From the NCBI GenBank assembly GCA_947090525.1, contig CAMUON010000001.1, forward strand, positions 620,001 to 684,000: a stretch of DNA of 64,000 nt. Direction: 5' to 3'. Positions 37,094 to 45,407 of the stretch are shown piece by piece (within the stretch, counting starts at the first letter, position 1; the number at the start of each line of letters is the position of its first letter). The notes beneath the pieces are model-generated. The model saw only the letters and a list, made by a program, of their open reading frames with translations, did no database searches and was not told where the DNA came from. A program made the position numbers and the translations under genes. The DNA is from an uncultured Atopobium sp. (lineage in GTDB: Bacteria; Actinomycetota; Coriobacteriia; Coriobacteriales; Atopobiaceae).

Positions 37094-37153
37094 GCATGGT
37101 TTGCCCCATGCCCCGATGGCATAGGCGGCGGTACAGAAGATACGAGGAAGTAT

Positions 37154-39508
37154 ATGGCAAAGGTTAGTTACGAGTTCGACCTCTACAACAAACACTACAA
37201 ACTAGAAACAGGCGAACTTGCAAAACAAGCCACAGGACAGTGCTTGGTTTCCTGCGGTGATTCATGTGTTAATGTCACGGTAGTCGTTTCTAAGGAACGC
37301 AAAAACTACGACTTTTTCCCACTTACCGTGGACTTTATCGAAAAAATGTATGCGGTTGGCCGCATTCCGGGAGGATATCTCAAACGTGAAGCGCGCCCCA
37401 GCGAAAAGGCGACGCTTACCGCGCGTATGATCGATCGCCCCATTCGTCCTTCGTTCCCCGATGGTTTTAGAAACGAAGTTCAAATCGTTGCGATGCCGCT
37501 GGTTGCCGATCAAGCGAATCCTGTCGACACGATCTGCGTTATGGGTGCTTCCGCTGCACTCAAAGTGGGCGGCGTTCCCTTCGAAGGACCTCTTGCCTGC
37601 GTGCGCATCGGTCGCGACAAAACCACACATGAATTCATCGTGAACCCCACATACGAAGAGCGCGCACACTCTGACCTCGATCTTGAACTCGCCGGTTCTT
37701 CTACCTTTATCTCCATGCTCGAAGCAGGCGCAGAAGAGATCTCGGAAGACGATATGCTAAGCGCTATGGCGTTTGGTCAAGAAGCAATTGCTGCATTTTG
37801 CGAGGAGCAAAAGAAGTTCTTTGCCAAGGTCGAAGAGGTAAATGGCGCGATCGTTGAGCGTGAGTATGAGCTTGACAAACCCATCCCCGAACTTCATGAG
37901 CGCATTTTTGCGCACCAAGACGAGATGGACAAAGCTCTCAAAGACGCTGATAAACAGTCCCGTATGGACAAGGTAGAGGCGCTCAAAGAGTCCATCATCC
38001 AAGAATTTTCCGAAGAAGAGCAGGAAGCTTGGGAGATCGAGATTCCGGCTGAGCTTAAACAGCTCGAAAAGCACGTCATGCGCACGATGGTTGTAGAAAC
38101 GGGCGAGCGCGTAGACGGAAGAAGCGCTACTGAGGTTCGTCCTCTTATGATCAAGAGCGACTACCTTCCTCTCGTACACGGATCAGGCCTTTTCCAGCGT
38201 GGTCAAACGCAAGTGCTTTCGATTGCAACTCTCGGTATGCTAAGCGAATGGCAGCGTCTCGACACCATCGAGCCGGTGAGCGGCAAGCGCTACATTCACC
38301 ACTACAATTTCCCACCGTACTGCACAGGTGAAACTGGACGTTTGGGCTCGCCGAAGCGTCGCGAGATCGGACACGGAAATCTTGCCGAACGTGCACTTTT
38401 GCCCGTCATTCCTTCTGAAGAAGAATTCCCGTACGCGATTCGTGTGGTGTCTGAAGTTATGGAGTCGAACGGTTCCTCATCTATGGCTTCTACCTGCGGA
38501 TCTACGCTTGCGCTGATGGATGCAGGTGTGCCTATCAAGCGCCCTGTGTCGGGTTGTGCGATGGGTCTTATCCAAGAAGAGGGCAAGACGGTCGTTCTTA
38601 CCGATATTCAAGGTCTTGAGGACTTCTTGGGCGACATGGACTTTAAAGTATGCGGTACGACTAAAGGTATTACCGCCATGCAAATGGACAACAAAGCCAC
38701 AGGTCTTACCCCAGAAATCCTTCGTCAGGCGCTTATGCAAGCGCACGAAGGCCGTATGTTTATTCTGGACGCTATGCTCAAAGAACTCCCAGCTCCAAGG
38801 CCCAAGACCAAGGAAAGCGCCCCACATATTCTCACCCTTAAGATTCCTGTGGATAATATTCGCGACGTCATCGGTACGGGCGGCAAAGTTATCCGTGCAA
38901 TTCAAGAGGAAACCGGCGCTACGATCGATATTCAAGAAGACGGTAGCGTCTATGTATCGGGCGTGGGGGCTAGCGCAGAAGAGGCTCTTACCCGCATCAA
39001 CAACATCATCAAGGTTCCAGAAGTTGGAGAAGAGTACACCGGTCGTGTAGTTGGTCTTCAACCGTTCGGCGCTTTCATTGAGCTCTTGCCTGGTAAAGAT
39101 GGCCTTTTGCACATCTCGCGCGTCGCGAAGTCTCGCGTCAACAAGATTGAAGACGTCTTGTCGGTAGGCGATGAAGTGAAGGTTGTCGTTATCGACGTGG
39201 ACGAAAAGGGCAAGATCTCTCTTGACCGTATCGATAAGCCAGAAGTTCCCGAGTCTTTAGCACAAGATGCCAGCGCTGGAAACGGGCGTCCTTCGCGTGA
39301 GCGTGCGCATGCAAAATCTGCGCACAAGTTTAAGCGTGAAGAGAACTACAGCTCGCATGCGCAGCACAAGCACTTCTCTTTCGATCACAAAGAAAGCGCG
39401 TCTGATACTGATGCGCAAGCGTTTGATGCGAGCGCACCTGCAGCTCCATTCCGCAAGCTTCGCCGCCACCACAGAGCAGACGTTTCGCCTGAGTCGAGCG
39501 AGGACTAG
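37154..39508 (+). CDS. pnp: Polyribonucleotide nucleotidyltransferase (PNPase)
   Basis: Phosphorolytic 3'-5' exoribonuclease of the RNA degradosome. Domains in order: RNase PH-like 1 (about 1-215), an alpha-helical linker, RNase PH-like 2 (about 310-545, with FPPYCTGETGR and SSSMASTCG), a KH domain (near 565, IGTGGKVIRAIQEETGATIDI) and an S1 domain (about 625-695, FGAFIELLPGKDGLLHISR). The final 80 residues are a hydrophilic tail rich in His, Ser, Ala and Lys (AHAKSAHKFKREE). The 784-residue length exceeds E. coli by about 70, mostly from this tail. RNase Y, a common partner, is also in this window. Confidence 0.96.
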   Translation: MAKVSYEFDLYNKHYKLETGELAKQATGQCLVSCGDSCVNVTVVVSKERKNYDFFPLTVDFIEKMYAVGRIPGGYLKREARPSEKATLTARMIDRPIRPSFPDGFRNEVQIVAMPLVADQANPVDTICVMGASAALKVGGVPFEGPLACVRIGRDKTTHEFIVNPTYEERAHSDLDLELAGSSTFISMLEAGAEEISEDDMLSAMAFGQEAIAAFCEEQKKFFAKVEEVNGAIVEREYELDKPIPELHERIFAHQDEMDKALKDADKQSRMDKVEALKESIIQEFSEEEQEAWEIEIPAELKQLEKHVMRTMVVETGERVDGRSATEVRPLMIKSDYLPLVHGSGLFQRGQTQVLSIATLGMLSEWQRLDTIEPVSGKRYIHHYNFPPYCTGETGRLGSPKRREIGHGNLAERALLPVIPSEEEFPYAIRVVSEVMESNGSSSMASTCGSTLALMDAGVPIKRPVSGCAMGLIQEEGKTVVLTDIQGLEDFLGDMDFKVCGTTKGITAMQMDNKATGLTPEILRQALMQAHEGRMFILDAMLKELPAPRPKTKESAPHILTLKIPVDNIRDVIGTGGKVIRAIQEETGATIDIQEDGSVYVSGVGASAEEALTRINNIIKVPEVGEEYTGRVVGLQPFGAFIELLPGKDGLLHISRVAKSRVNKIEDVLSVGDEVKVVVIDVDEKGKISLDRIDKPEVPESLAQDASAGNGRPSRERAHAKSAHKFKREENYSSHAQHKHFSFDHKESASDTDAQAFDASAPAAPFRKLRRHHRADVSPESSED

Positions 39509-39623
39509 TCCGCAGATAAGCTTAAACGCGGATCAAAAGATGTGCTTCGCCTTCAGCGTCTTTTAGTAAGCAATCTTTAGTGATGCGGACTTTTAACAGC
39601 ATATCGTAGGATATTTAGCATAA

Positions 39624-39657
39624 AACCCCTTTTGCTCCAATTTGTGCAAAAGGGGTT
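39624..39657. repeat. Perfect 12-bp inverted repeat
   Basis: AACCCCTTTTGC (39624-39635) and GCAAAAGGGGTT (39646-39657) form a perfect stem with a ten-base loop between pnp and the phosphatidyltransferase gene. No T-run follows on the plus strand; on the minus strand it is followed by TTAT. It may end pnp transcription or act as an RNA end-protecting hairpin. Confidence 0.7.
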
Positions 39658-39696
39658 CTGGCGTATTGTTTGCCCATGTGCACAGGATTTTCTTTG

Positions 39697-39702
39697 TATA
39701 AT
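39697..39702 (+). promoter_or_regulatory. Possible -10 element for the phosphatidyltransferase gene
   Basis: A perfect TATAAT preceded by TTTG, 32 bases before the start codon. No good -35 at the right distance. Confidence 0.35.
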
Positions 39703-39733
39703 AAAGAAATGGTTCATACGGATAAGGACGATC

Positions 39734-40516
39734 ATGACTGAGCAGGCAACAAAACGAAGCTATACCGAAACGCTCAAGGATAGAGCCCATAGAAGTGCCG
39801 ACTCACTCAAAAAGACGGCGCGTGATTCGCGCGCGCGTGCAATTCAAGAGGTCAAGAACCACATGATTCCCGATGAACCAAAGGCCCCCATCGGTAGCTC
39901 TTCGAATCCTTCGCACCGCGTCTACACCGTTGCTAATGGCATCACCTTTTTGCGCCTTATCTTGACTCTCGTCTTTCTCGTATTGTTTGTAATGCGAGTA
40001 GAGCGCTTGATGGCGCTCAGTTGCTATATTGTAGCTGCGCTTACAGATTTTCTTGATGGCCAAGTGGCACGCCGCACGCAGACGGTGACCTGGCTGGGAA
40101 AGATTATGGATCCTATCATGGATCGTATTCTGTTGGCCACCGGCGTCATCGGTTTGGCTGTTGTCGAAGAGATTCCTCTTTGGGTTGCGGTATTTGTTAT
40201 TTCTCGAGATGCGATCATGGCCATAGGCGCTCTTATTCTTCAAACGAAGCAAAAACGCCCACTTGATGTGTGTTACGTGGGAAAAATCGCTACCGCATGT
40301 TTGATGGCAGGCTTTTGCGACATGCTTGTGGGTTATCCCGTGGTAGCAGGCCTTGCGCGCGTGTCGTCGCCTTTATATCCTGGACTTAACGCTGAGGCTG
40401 TGCCTCTTGGTATGTTTGCGATTTATTTGGGCTGCGTGTGCTCTGTTATTGCAGCTTGTGTGTATATCTATCGCGGGCTTAAGATTTTGTGCGCGCAACA
40501 TACACGCGCATATTGA
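39734..40516 (+). CDS. CDP-alcohol phosphatidyltransferase (PgsA family), first copy
   Basis: A membrane enzyme that transfers a phosphatidyl group from CDP-diacylglycerol to an alcohol. The 260-residue protein has a basic N-terminus of about 60 residues, then about five helices. The family signature is complete: DG-x2-AR-x8-G-x3-D-x3-D, seen as DGQVARRTQTVTWLGKIMD plus PIMD. The start at 39734 follows AAGGACG. Which alcohol it uses (glycerol phosphate, inositol phosphate) cannot be read. A second family member lies at 62879. It overlaps the next gene by one base if that gene starts at 40516. Confidence 0.85.
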   Translation: MTEQATKRSYTETLKDRAHRSADSLKKTARDSRARAIQEVKNHMIPDEPKAPIGSSSNPSHRVYTVANGITFLRLILTLVFLVLFVMRVERLMALSCYIVAALTDFLDGQVARRTQTVTWLGKIMDPIMDRILLATGVIGLAVVEEIPLWVAVFVISRDAIMAIGALILQTKQKRPLDVCYVGKIATACLMAGFCDMLVGYPVVAGLARVSSPLYPGLNAEAVPLGMFAIYLGCVCSVIAACVYIYRGLKILCAQHTRAY

Positions 40517-40533
40517 TGAAAGGACGTCCGATC

Positions 40534-41388
40534 GTGTCACGTGCGCACTCGTGTCTTTTTGAAGAACATCTGCTGCTTGGAGCGCAATTTGAAGCGGATG
40601 AGGAGGGGAGAGAGCGTGTTGCATCCTACCCCTTTGCACACGCAGAATTCCAAGTAGACTGCACATATCTCATGGATATGGAAGGACACCCGTTTGCGTA
40701 TGCGCATGGTCAGCTTGCGTCCTCGTTTATCTCGTGCGTGAGTGCATCAGCACTTCCTGATGTCGATTCGATTCGTCCGTCTCTTCTGCTTTCGGGTACA
40801 GGAGGCGTGCTTTCGCTTCCATTTATTGCACGCGCGGCAGCTGATGAATATGTTATTTTCGACTATTCATCCCGCGCAGATACGACTTTTTCCTGGCTTT
40901 CGTTTGTGCAGGCAATTGAAGAAGGGGGATCACACCCGTTTCAGGCGCTTCAGCTTGAGCACGAAATCCCTGATTTGATTCCTTTGGGTCTTGTGGGTAC
41001 GGGTGCTGCTGCAATTATTCAAGATTATCTCGGCTCACACGAGCAGGCACCTTTTTCACTTACACTCAAAAGCTACCGCTTTGATGGAACGATTCCAGTT
41101 CTTGTCTTTTCGTTTTCAAGCGCGTGTTACCTCTTGTTTGTGCCGCGCGCGCGGGCGCGGATTTTGTGGCGGAGCTTGTTGTCTCATACAGAACTCGCGC
41201 CCACAGCACCAAAGAATTTCAAGCGCGTTCTTGCGCAGGCCCAGCCTCGTCTTGCGCGTATGGATGTCGCCCCTGACCTCGATGATCTTTCGTCTATTCC
41301 GGAATTTTCAACAGCAGCACTGCGTGCTGATCAGCTTATACGAAACGATACGAATTTCATTGGCGCGAGGTCTCTTCAACATGCCTAA
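40534..41388 (+). CDS. Divergent GcvT/YgfZ-fold-like protein
   Basis: A 284-residue protein with no motif I can name firmly. The stretch SGTGGVLSLPFIARAAADEYVIFDYSSR followed by FSWL resembles the GGVIDDLIVYRLGED...NAANRDKDLAWL region of aminomethyltransferase (GcvT) and the related YgfZ proteins, so a GcvT-like folate-binding fold is a reasonable guess. The start is either GTG 40534, with AAAGGA nine bases upstream, or ATG 40516, overlapping the previous stop. A Rid-family gene follows 17 bp later, and garA and ftsR lie just after. Confidence 0.5.
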   Translation: MSRAHSCLFEEHLLLGAQFEADEEGRERVASYPFAHAEFQVDCTYLMDMEGHPFAYAHGQLASSFISCVSASALPDVDSIRPSLLLSGTGGVLSLPFIARAAADEYVIFDYSSRADTTFSWLSFVQAIEEGGSHPFQALQLEHEIPDLIPLGLVGTGAAAIIQDYLGSHEQAPFSLTLKSYRFDGTIPVLVFSFSSACYLLFVPRARARILWRSLLSHTELAPTAPKNFKRVLAQAQPRLARMDVAPDLDDLSSIPEFSTAALRADQLIRNDTNFIGARSLQHA

Positions 41389-41405
41389 GTATGAAATGAG
41401 GACAC

Positions 41406-41828
41406 ATGAAGTACGCAATCAATGCTAATGGAGTTAGCAAGCCAGATGGATATTACTCACAGGCTACTACCTGCGGGCGCTTTATCTTCATCTCGGGGCA
41501 AACAGGATGCCGCAAGCGCGCGCAAGCGCATGCAAATGAAGAAGCTTGTGCACGCACGAGCACAGATGCTTTAGACGTGCGTGAGGAATTTGCAGCGCAG
41601 CTGGATGAAATCATGCAAACCTTCACGCGCATACTAGCAGAAGTCAATTGCACACGAGAAGACATTGCCGAGCTTTCCATACAGCTTGTCTCTCTCGATT
41701 TGGTACCGCTTCTCGATGAGCTTATGCCCAGCTATTTTGGGCTTCCCGCGCCTGCGCGCACACTTATTGTGGTTCAGTCTCTACCTGCTGATGCGCTCAT
41801 CCAAATAAGTTGCACGGCCTGCCGATAG
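41406..41828 (+). CDS. Rid (YjgF/YER057c/UK114) family protein
   Basis: RidA proteins hydrolyse reactive enamine/imine intermediates made by PLP enzymes. The 140-residue protein has DGYYSQATTCGRFIFISGQ near the start, a hydrophilic insertion of about 25 residues (about 36-60), and the conserved APARTLIVVQSLPADALIQI end that carries the active-site Arg. GAGGACAC precedes the ATG. Whether it is true RidA or a non-catalytic Rid subgroup is uncertain because of the insertion. Confidence 0.82.
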   Translation: MKYAINANGVSKPDGYYSQATTCGRFIFISGQTGCRKRAQAHANEEACARTSTDALDVREEFAAQLDEIMQTFTRILAEVNCTREDIAELSIQLVSLDLVPLLDELMPSYFGLPAPARTLIVVQSLPADALIQISCTACR

Positions 41829-41970
41829 TCGCTACTGCCTGCTTGTGCGCAGCGAATACACATGGCGCGTACGCGGGGCCTATACACATAGCGCGTACGC
41901 TTGCCGATGACCATGCACGTCCGGGCGCATTTGCGCTATGATAGTAGTAGTCAACACAGAAGGGGAGCAG

Positions 41971-42393
41971 ATGGAAACAAATGATACCAAGTGCCAAATG
42001 GGTACCACGCAAATCTTTAAGATGCCTGCTTTGGACACCACATCTCCTCATATGATGAGTCCCAAGACCAAAGCTCTGCCAACCCTTGCCATTGTCAAGG
42101 GCCCGCAAACCGGCATGGTTTTTGATCTAAGCGATAGAATCACCACTATAGGACGCGATCCCTCTGCGAGCGTGTTTTTAAACGATATGACCGTGTCGCG
42201 CAAGCACGCGATCATCGACTTTTCCCAGCTCGCGCAAGGCTATGTAACGATCGAAGACATGGGATCGCTCAATGGTACCTGGATCGATGGCGCGATTGTC
42301 AATAAAGCAGTCCTGAGGGATGGCTCTACCATCCAAATTGGTACCTTCCGCATGATATTTCACATCAATCAGCTAGATAGCCATACATCCTAG
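41971..42393 (+). CDS. GarA/OdhI-like FHA-domain protein
   Basis: A 140-residue protein with an N-terminal flexible tail and an FHA domain (about 50-125): TIGRDPSASVFLNDMTVSRKHA, then SLNGTWIDG. The tail contains GTTQIF at residues 11-16, which resembles the ETTSVF phosphorylation motif of mycobacterial GarA and corynebacterial OdhI; those proteins, when phosphorylated by a Ser/Thr kinase, fold back and stop inhibiting 2-oxoglutarate dehydrogenase and glutamate dehydrogenase. AGGGGAG precedes the ATG at 41971. The following MerR gene mirrors the Rv1827-Rv1828 order of M. tuberculosis. Confidence 0.82.
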   Translation: METNDTKCQMGTTQIFKMPALDTTSPHMMSPKTKALPTLAIVKGPQTGMVFDLSDRITTIGRDPSASVFLNDMTVSRKHAIIDFSQLAQGYVTIEDMGSLNGTWIDGAIVNKAVLRDGSTIQIGTFRMIFHINQLDSHTS

Positions 42394-42401
42394 GATTTGA
42401 T

Positions 42402-43172
42402 ATGGCACATCAAGGGTTGTTGACCATCGGTCGTGTTGTCAAAAAACTACAAGCGCAGTATCCCGATCTCACCGTGTCCAAGGTGCGTTACTTGGAAAAC
42501 GAGGGCCTCGTCGATCCCATCCGAAGCGAAAGTGGGTACAGAAGCTATACCACTTCGGATATTGCACGTATAGAAGAGATTCTCTACCTGCAACAACATC
42601 AGCATTTGCCGCTTACAGCTATCAAAGAGAAATTGCTTCGCACACGAGAAAGCACGCCCGCTCCGCGCAAGAAAAAAGATGAATCCTCGCGTCCTACTCA
42701 TACGGATTCCATCGAAAAGCCCAGCTATCGCCTCTATCCGCTCGATCGTATTCCAGAGGTAAGCGGTGCTTCCATTAGTTTTGCGCGCGAGCTCAATACG
42801 GCAGGACTTATCGCATTCAAGCGCTCCCCGCAAGGGCGAGATCTCGTAGATTCTCGCGATATTCCGCTCATTCGAGCAGCTCATGACCTTACCCACTACG
42901 GGATTGGTCCCAAGAACTTACGGCAATATGTGATAGCGACCAATCGCGAATCGGCGCTGTTTGAGCACGCCCTTGTCGTATTTGCAACGCGCGGAGGTGG
43001 TGTGCTTATGGAAAACACCAAAGCAAGCAGAGATCGCTTCAACAAAGCCTTCGATGACATTTTGGCGCTTACAGGATCTATTCGAGCGCAGCTTATCCGC
43101 AAAAAAATTCAAGCTACCTTTTCTGCCAACAAAGCGGTATCCGATCCAGAAGATCTCATCGACGACGTATAG
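42402..43172 (+). CDS. MerR-family regulator, FtsR-like
   Basis: A 256-residue regulator. An N-terminal MerR DNA-binding domain is visible (LTIGRVVKKLQ, KVRYLENEGLVDP, GYRSYTTSDIARIEEILYLQ). A basic linker with PAPRKKKDE follows at about 85-110. A second helix-turn-helix-like domain of MerR type (YRLYPLDRIPEVSG, TAGLIAF) lies at about 110-175, as in Rv1828 and corynebacterial FtsR, which activates ftsZ transcription. It lies 8 bp after the FHA gene. The role here is by analogy. Confidence 0.85.
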   Translation: MAHQGLLTIGRVVKKLQAQYPDLTVSKVRYLENEGLVDPIRSESGYRSYTTSDIARIEEILYLQQHQHLPLTAIKEKLLRTRESTPAPRKKKDESSRPTHTDSIEKPSYRLYPLDRIPEVSGASISFARELNTAGLIAFKRSPQGRDLVDSRDIPLIRAAHDLTHYGIGPKNLRQYVIATNRESALFEHALVVFATRGGGVLMENTKASRDRFNKAFDDILALTGSIRAQLIRKKIQATFSANKAVSDPEDLIDDV

Positions 43173-43322
43173 TGTTGCAGTAGCGCGTGCGCGCCCGCAA
43201 GCTTTGGTGTCGGTCGCGCCAGATCTTGAGGCTTTAAGCTTTTGCGAACGCAGCTTTGTACACGTTATACCTGCTGATACGTTCGCTTTGTATGATATCT
43301 ACACTTGAGACTAAGGGGAATT

Positions 43323-43856
43323 ATGTCTTCGTTTGATTTTGAAAGTAAGATTCAGAATATTCGCGATTATCCAGAGCCAGGCATCGTCTTTAAGGATATT
43401 ACGCCTTTGATAGGGGATGGAGATGGGTTTCGGGCGACCATCGATGATATTGTCGCGCATTTTAAGGATCAAGGTATCACCAAGGTGCTGGGTGCTGAGG
43501 CGCGCGGGTTTTTGCTAGGAGCGCCCGTAGCGTATGCCTTGCATGCAGGTTTTGTGCCTGCTAGAAAGCCGGGAAAGCTTCCGCGCGCGGTGTATAGCAT
43601 GTCCTACGACCTCGAATACGGAACAAACGAGCTGCAAATTCACAAAGATGCACTTACGCCCAAGGACCGCGTGCTGATTGTCGACGATTTGATCGCAACG
43701 GGTGGCACGGCGCTTGCTTCAGCCCGTCTTGCCAAACAAGCAGGCGCTTCGCTTGTAGGTTTTGCATTTTTGCTCGAGCTTTGCTTTTTGAACCCGCGCG
43801 AAACAATAGCGAAAGAATTTGATGAAGAGATGTATACGCTTGTTAAGGTTCACTAG
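43323..43856 (+). CDS. apt: Adenine phosphoribosyltransferase
   Basis: Salvages adenine to AMP using PRPP. The 177-residue protein has IRDYPEPGIVFKDITPL at the start, EARGFLLGAPVAY, RKPGKLPR, and the PRPP-binding loop VLIVDDLIATGGTA. AAGGGGAATT precedes the ATG at 43323. It stands apart from the purine permease gene at 50.1 kb, which serves the same salvage route. Confidence 0.96.
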   Translation: MSSFDFESKIQNIRDYPEPGIVFKDITPLIGDGDGFRATIDDIVAHFKDQGITKVLGAEARGFLLGAPVAYALHAGFVPARKPGKLPRAVYSMSYDLEYGTNELQIHKDALTPKDRVLIVDDLIATGGTALASARLAKQAGASLVGFAFLLELCFLNPRETIAKEFDEEMYTLVKVH

Positions 43857-43901
43857 CAGCTCTGATGCCGGATTTTGCTTGTATAAACCTTGTTAAATTT
43901 C

Positions 43902-43931
43902 TTGACAAGAATTCGGCGAAACGCGTATCCT
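43902..43931 (+). promoter_or_regulatory. Sigma-70-type promoter before the NlpC/P60 gene
   Basis: TTGACA at 43902-43907 and TATCCT at 43926-43931 with an 18-base spacer. The start codon follows 67 bases later. Confidence 0.6.
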
Positions 43932-43998
43932 AGAACTACATATACGCCCAACAAACGTAGATTATATGTGATGTCCGTATATATTGGAAGGATCTATT

Positions 43999-45198
43999 AT
44001 GCTCTCAAAAGCCAAGATGTCTCGCCTTGGTTTTAAAGCTGTAACTGCAGGCCTTGTTTCTGCCTTAGCGTTTTCTGCGGGCTCTATTGTGCTTTTGCCC
44101 ACAGCTGCTCATGCCGAGCTCTCAGGCGAAATACAGGCTGCTTCTCAAAAAATCGACAGCATTGCTGATGAGCTCAAGGGCTATCAGCAAAGTTTTGATG
44201 ACAACGAAGCACTTCTTCAGGAAACCGCTCAAGCGATTGAGACAAAAGAACAAGAAATTTCTGACACCAAAGACAAACTTCAAGCTGCGAAGCTCGTTTT
44301 GAGCAAGCGTGTGAGAAGTAGCTATAAGTCTGGCCCTACATCTCTTCTTGAGCTTGTCATGGGCTCTGTAGATATGCAGGATCTGGTAAGCCGCATTCAC
44401 TACATGGACTCCATCTCGCAAGAAGATGCGCGCACGATTAACGACGTCAAGACCCTCTCGCAAGAGCTGGCTGATGCGCGCGCAGCCCTTCAGACTAAGC
44501 AAGACGAAGAAAAGGCGCAGTCCGAGAAACTTCAGCAAAAAATCGACGAAATGCAGCAAAAGCTCAAAGAAGCTCAAGATTACTACAACAATCTGAGTGC
44601 CGAAGCCCAAAAAGCTCTGCAAGAGGAGATTCAGCAGTCTGGTAATGCAAACTCCGCAACGATCGTTGAAGCCATTGGTGAGCTCAATAGCGAAGCGGCT
44701 GCTGCAAATGGTGGCGGTGCTCAAGCGGCGCCTGCACCTGCCGATTCTTCTTCAAACGACGATAGTCCAGCGCCTGCCCCAAGTCCTTCTCGTCGCAATT
44801 CCTCTCGCTCCTATAGCGATGCCGGAGGCCCTGTCGCTAATGCGTATCAGATGCTCAACCGTGGATATCGCTATCAATGGGGTTCAAACAACCCCGCTAA
44901 TGGAGGTTTCGACTGCTCAGGTCTTATGCAATACGTGTTTAAGCTCTCAGGCCATTCCATCAGCCGCACCACGTGGACACAGCGTGACGAAGTCAAGGCG
45001 CATGGCAATTGGAAGACGAGCGTTGATCAGCTCGAGCCCGGTGACCTTATCTTCTTCAACAATTTCAACCATGTGGGTATGTATGTTGGTGGCGGCAAGT
45101 TTATCCATTCAAGCTCGTCGCGTGGCCCCATCTGCGTGTCACTCTCGCAGTACTTGCGCTGGAGTGGTCCGTTCGAAGGTGGAGGATCTCCGCTCTAG
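43999..45198 (+). CDS. Secreted NlpC/P60 peptidoglycan hydrolase with coiled-coil domain
   Basis: A 399-residue exported cell-wall enzyme. Residues 1-37 are a signal peptide (ending AAHA). Residues about 40-220 form a long coiled coil (heptad-rich, Gln/Glu/Lys) like CwlO or RipA-type hydrolases. A Pro/Ser/Ala linker follows at about 235-275. The catalytic NlpC/P60 domain at the end has the Cys in GGFDCSGLMQYVF, the His in NHVGMYVGGGKFIH and a further polar residue. Such enzymes cut peptide stems near D-gamma-glutamyl bonds. GGAAGGA lies six bases before the ATG. Confidence 0.92.
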   Translation: MLSKAKMSRLGFKAVTAGLVSALAFSAGSIVLLPTAAHAELSGEIQAASQKIDSIADELKGYQQSFDDNEALLQETAQAIETKEQEISDTKDKLQAAKLVLSKRVRSSYKSGPTSLLELVMGSVDMQDLVSRIHYMDSISQEDARTINDVKTLSQELADARAALQTKQDEEKAQSEKLQQKIDEMQQKLKEAQDYYNNLSAEAQKALQEEIQQSGNANSATIVEAIGELNSEAAAANGGGAQAAPAPADSSSNDDSPAPAPSPSRRNSSRSYSDAGGPVANAYQMLNRGYRYQWGSNNPANGGFDCSGLMQYVFKLSGHSISRTTWTQRDEVKAHGNWKTSVDQLEPGDLIFFNNFNHVGMYVGGGKFIHSSSSRGPICVSLSQYLRWSGPFEGGGSPL

Positions 45199-45220
45199 GC
45201 GTTTCTATGCACTCGTACTA

Positions 45221-45253
45221 AGTGAGTTATACTTTTGTATAGCTCACTTTTTT
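45221..45253 (+). terminator. Terminator after the NlpC/P60 gene
   Basis: AGTGAGTTATAC pairs with GTATAGCTCACT (one G-T) around TTTT and is followed by a T-run. Confidence 0.9.
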
Positions 45254-45407
45254 GTGTGCGGGTGGTGCCTTTGAGCAGGCTCAATGTGCCTGTGGGCTTC
45301 TCCGTCTGTGAGCTTGTGTGTTGCGTGCAGCTGCGCGCATGGCAGCACCTGCGGCGCTATAGCGTACGCACGTTTTGCCTTCGTTTATACTGTCATTGAG
45401 GCTTTCC

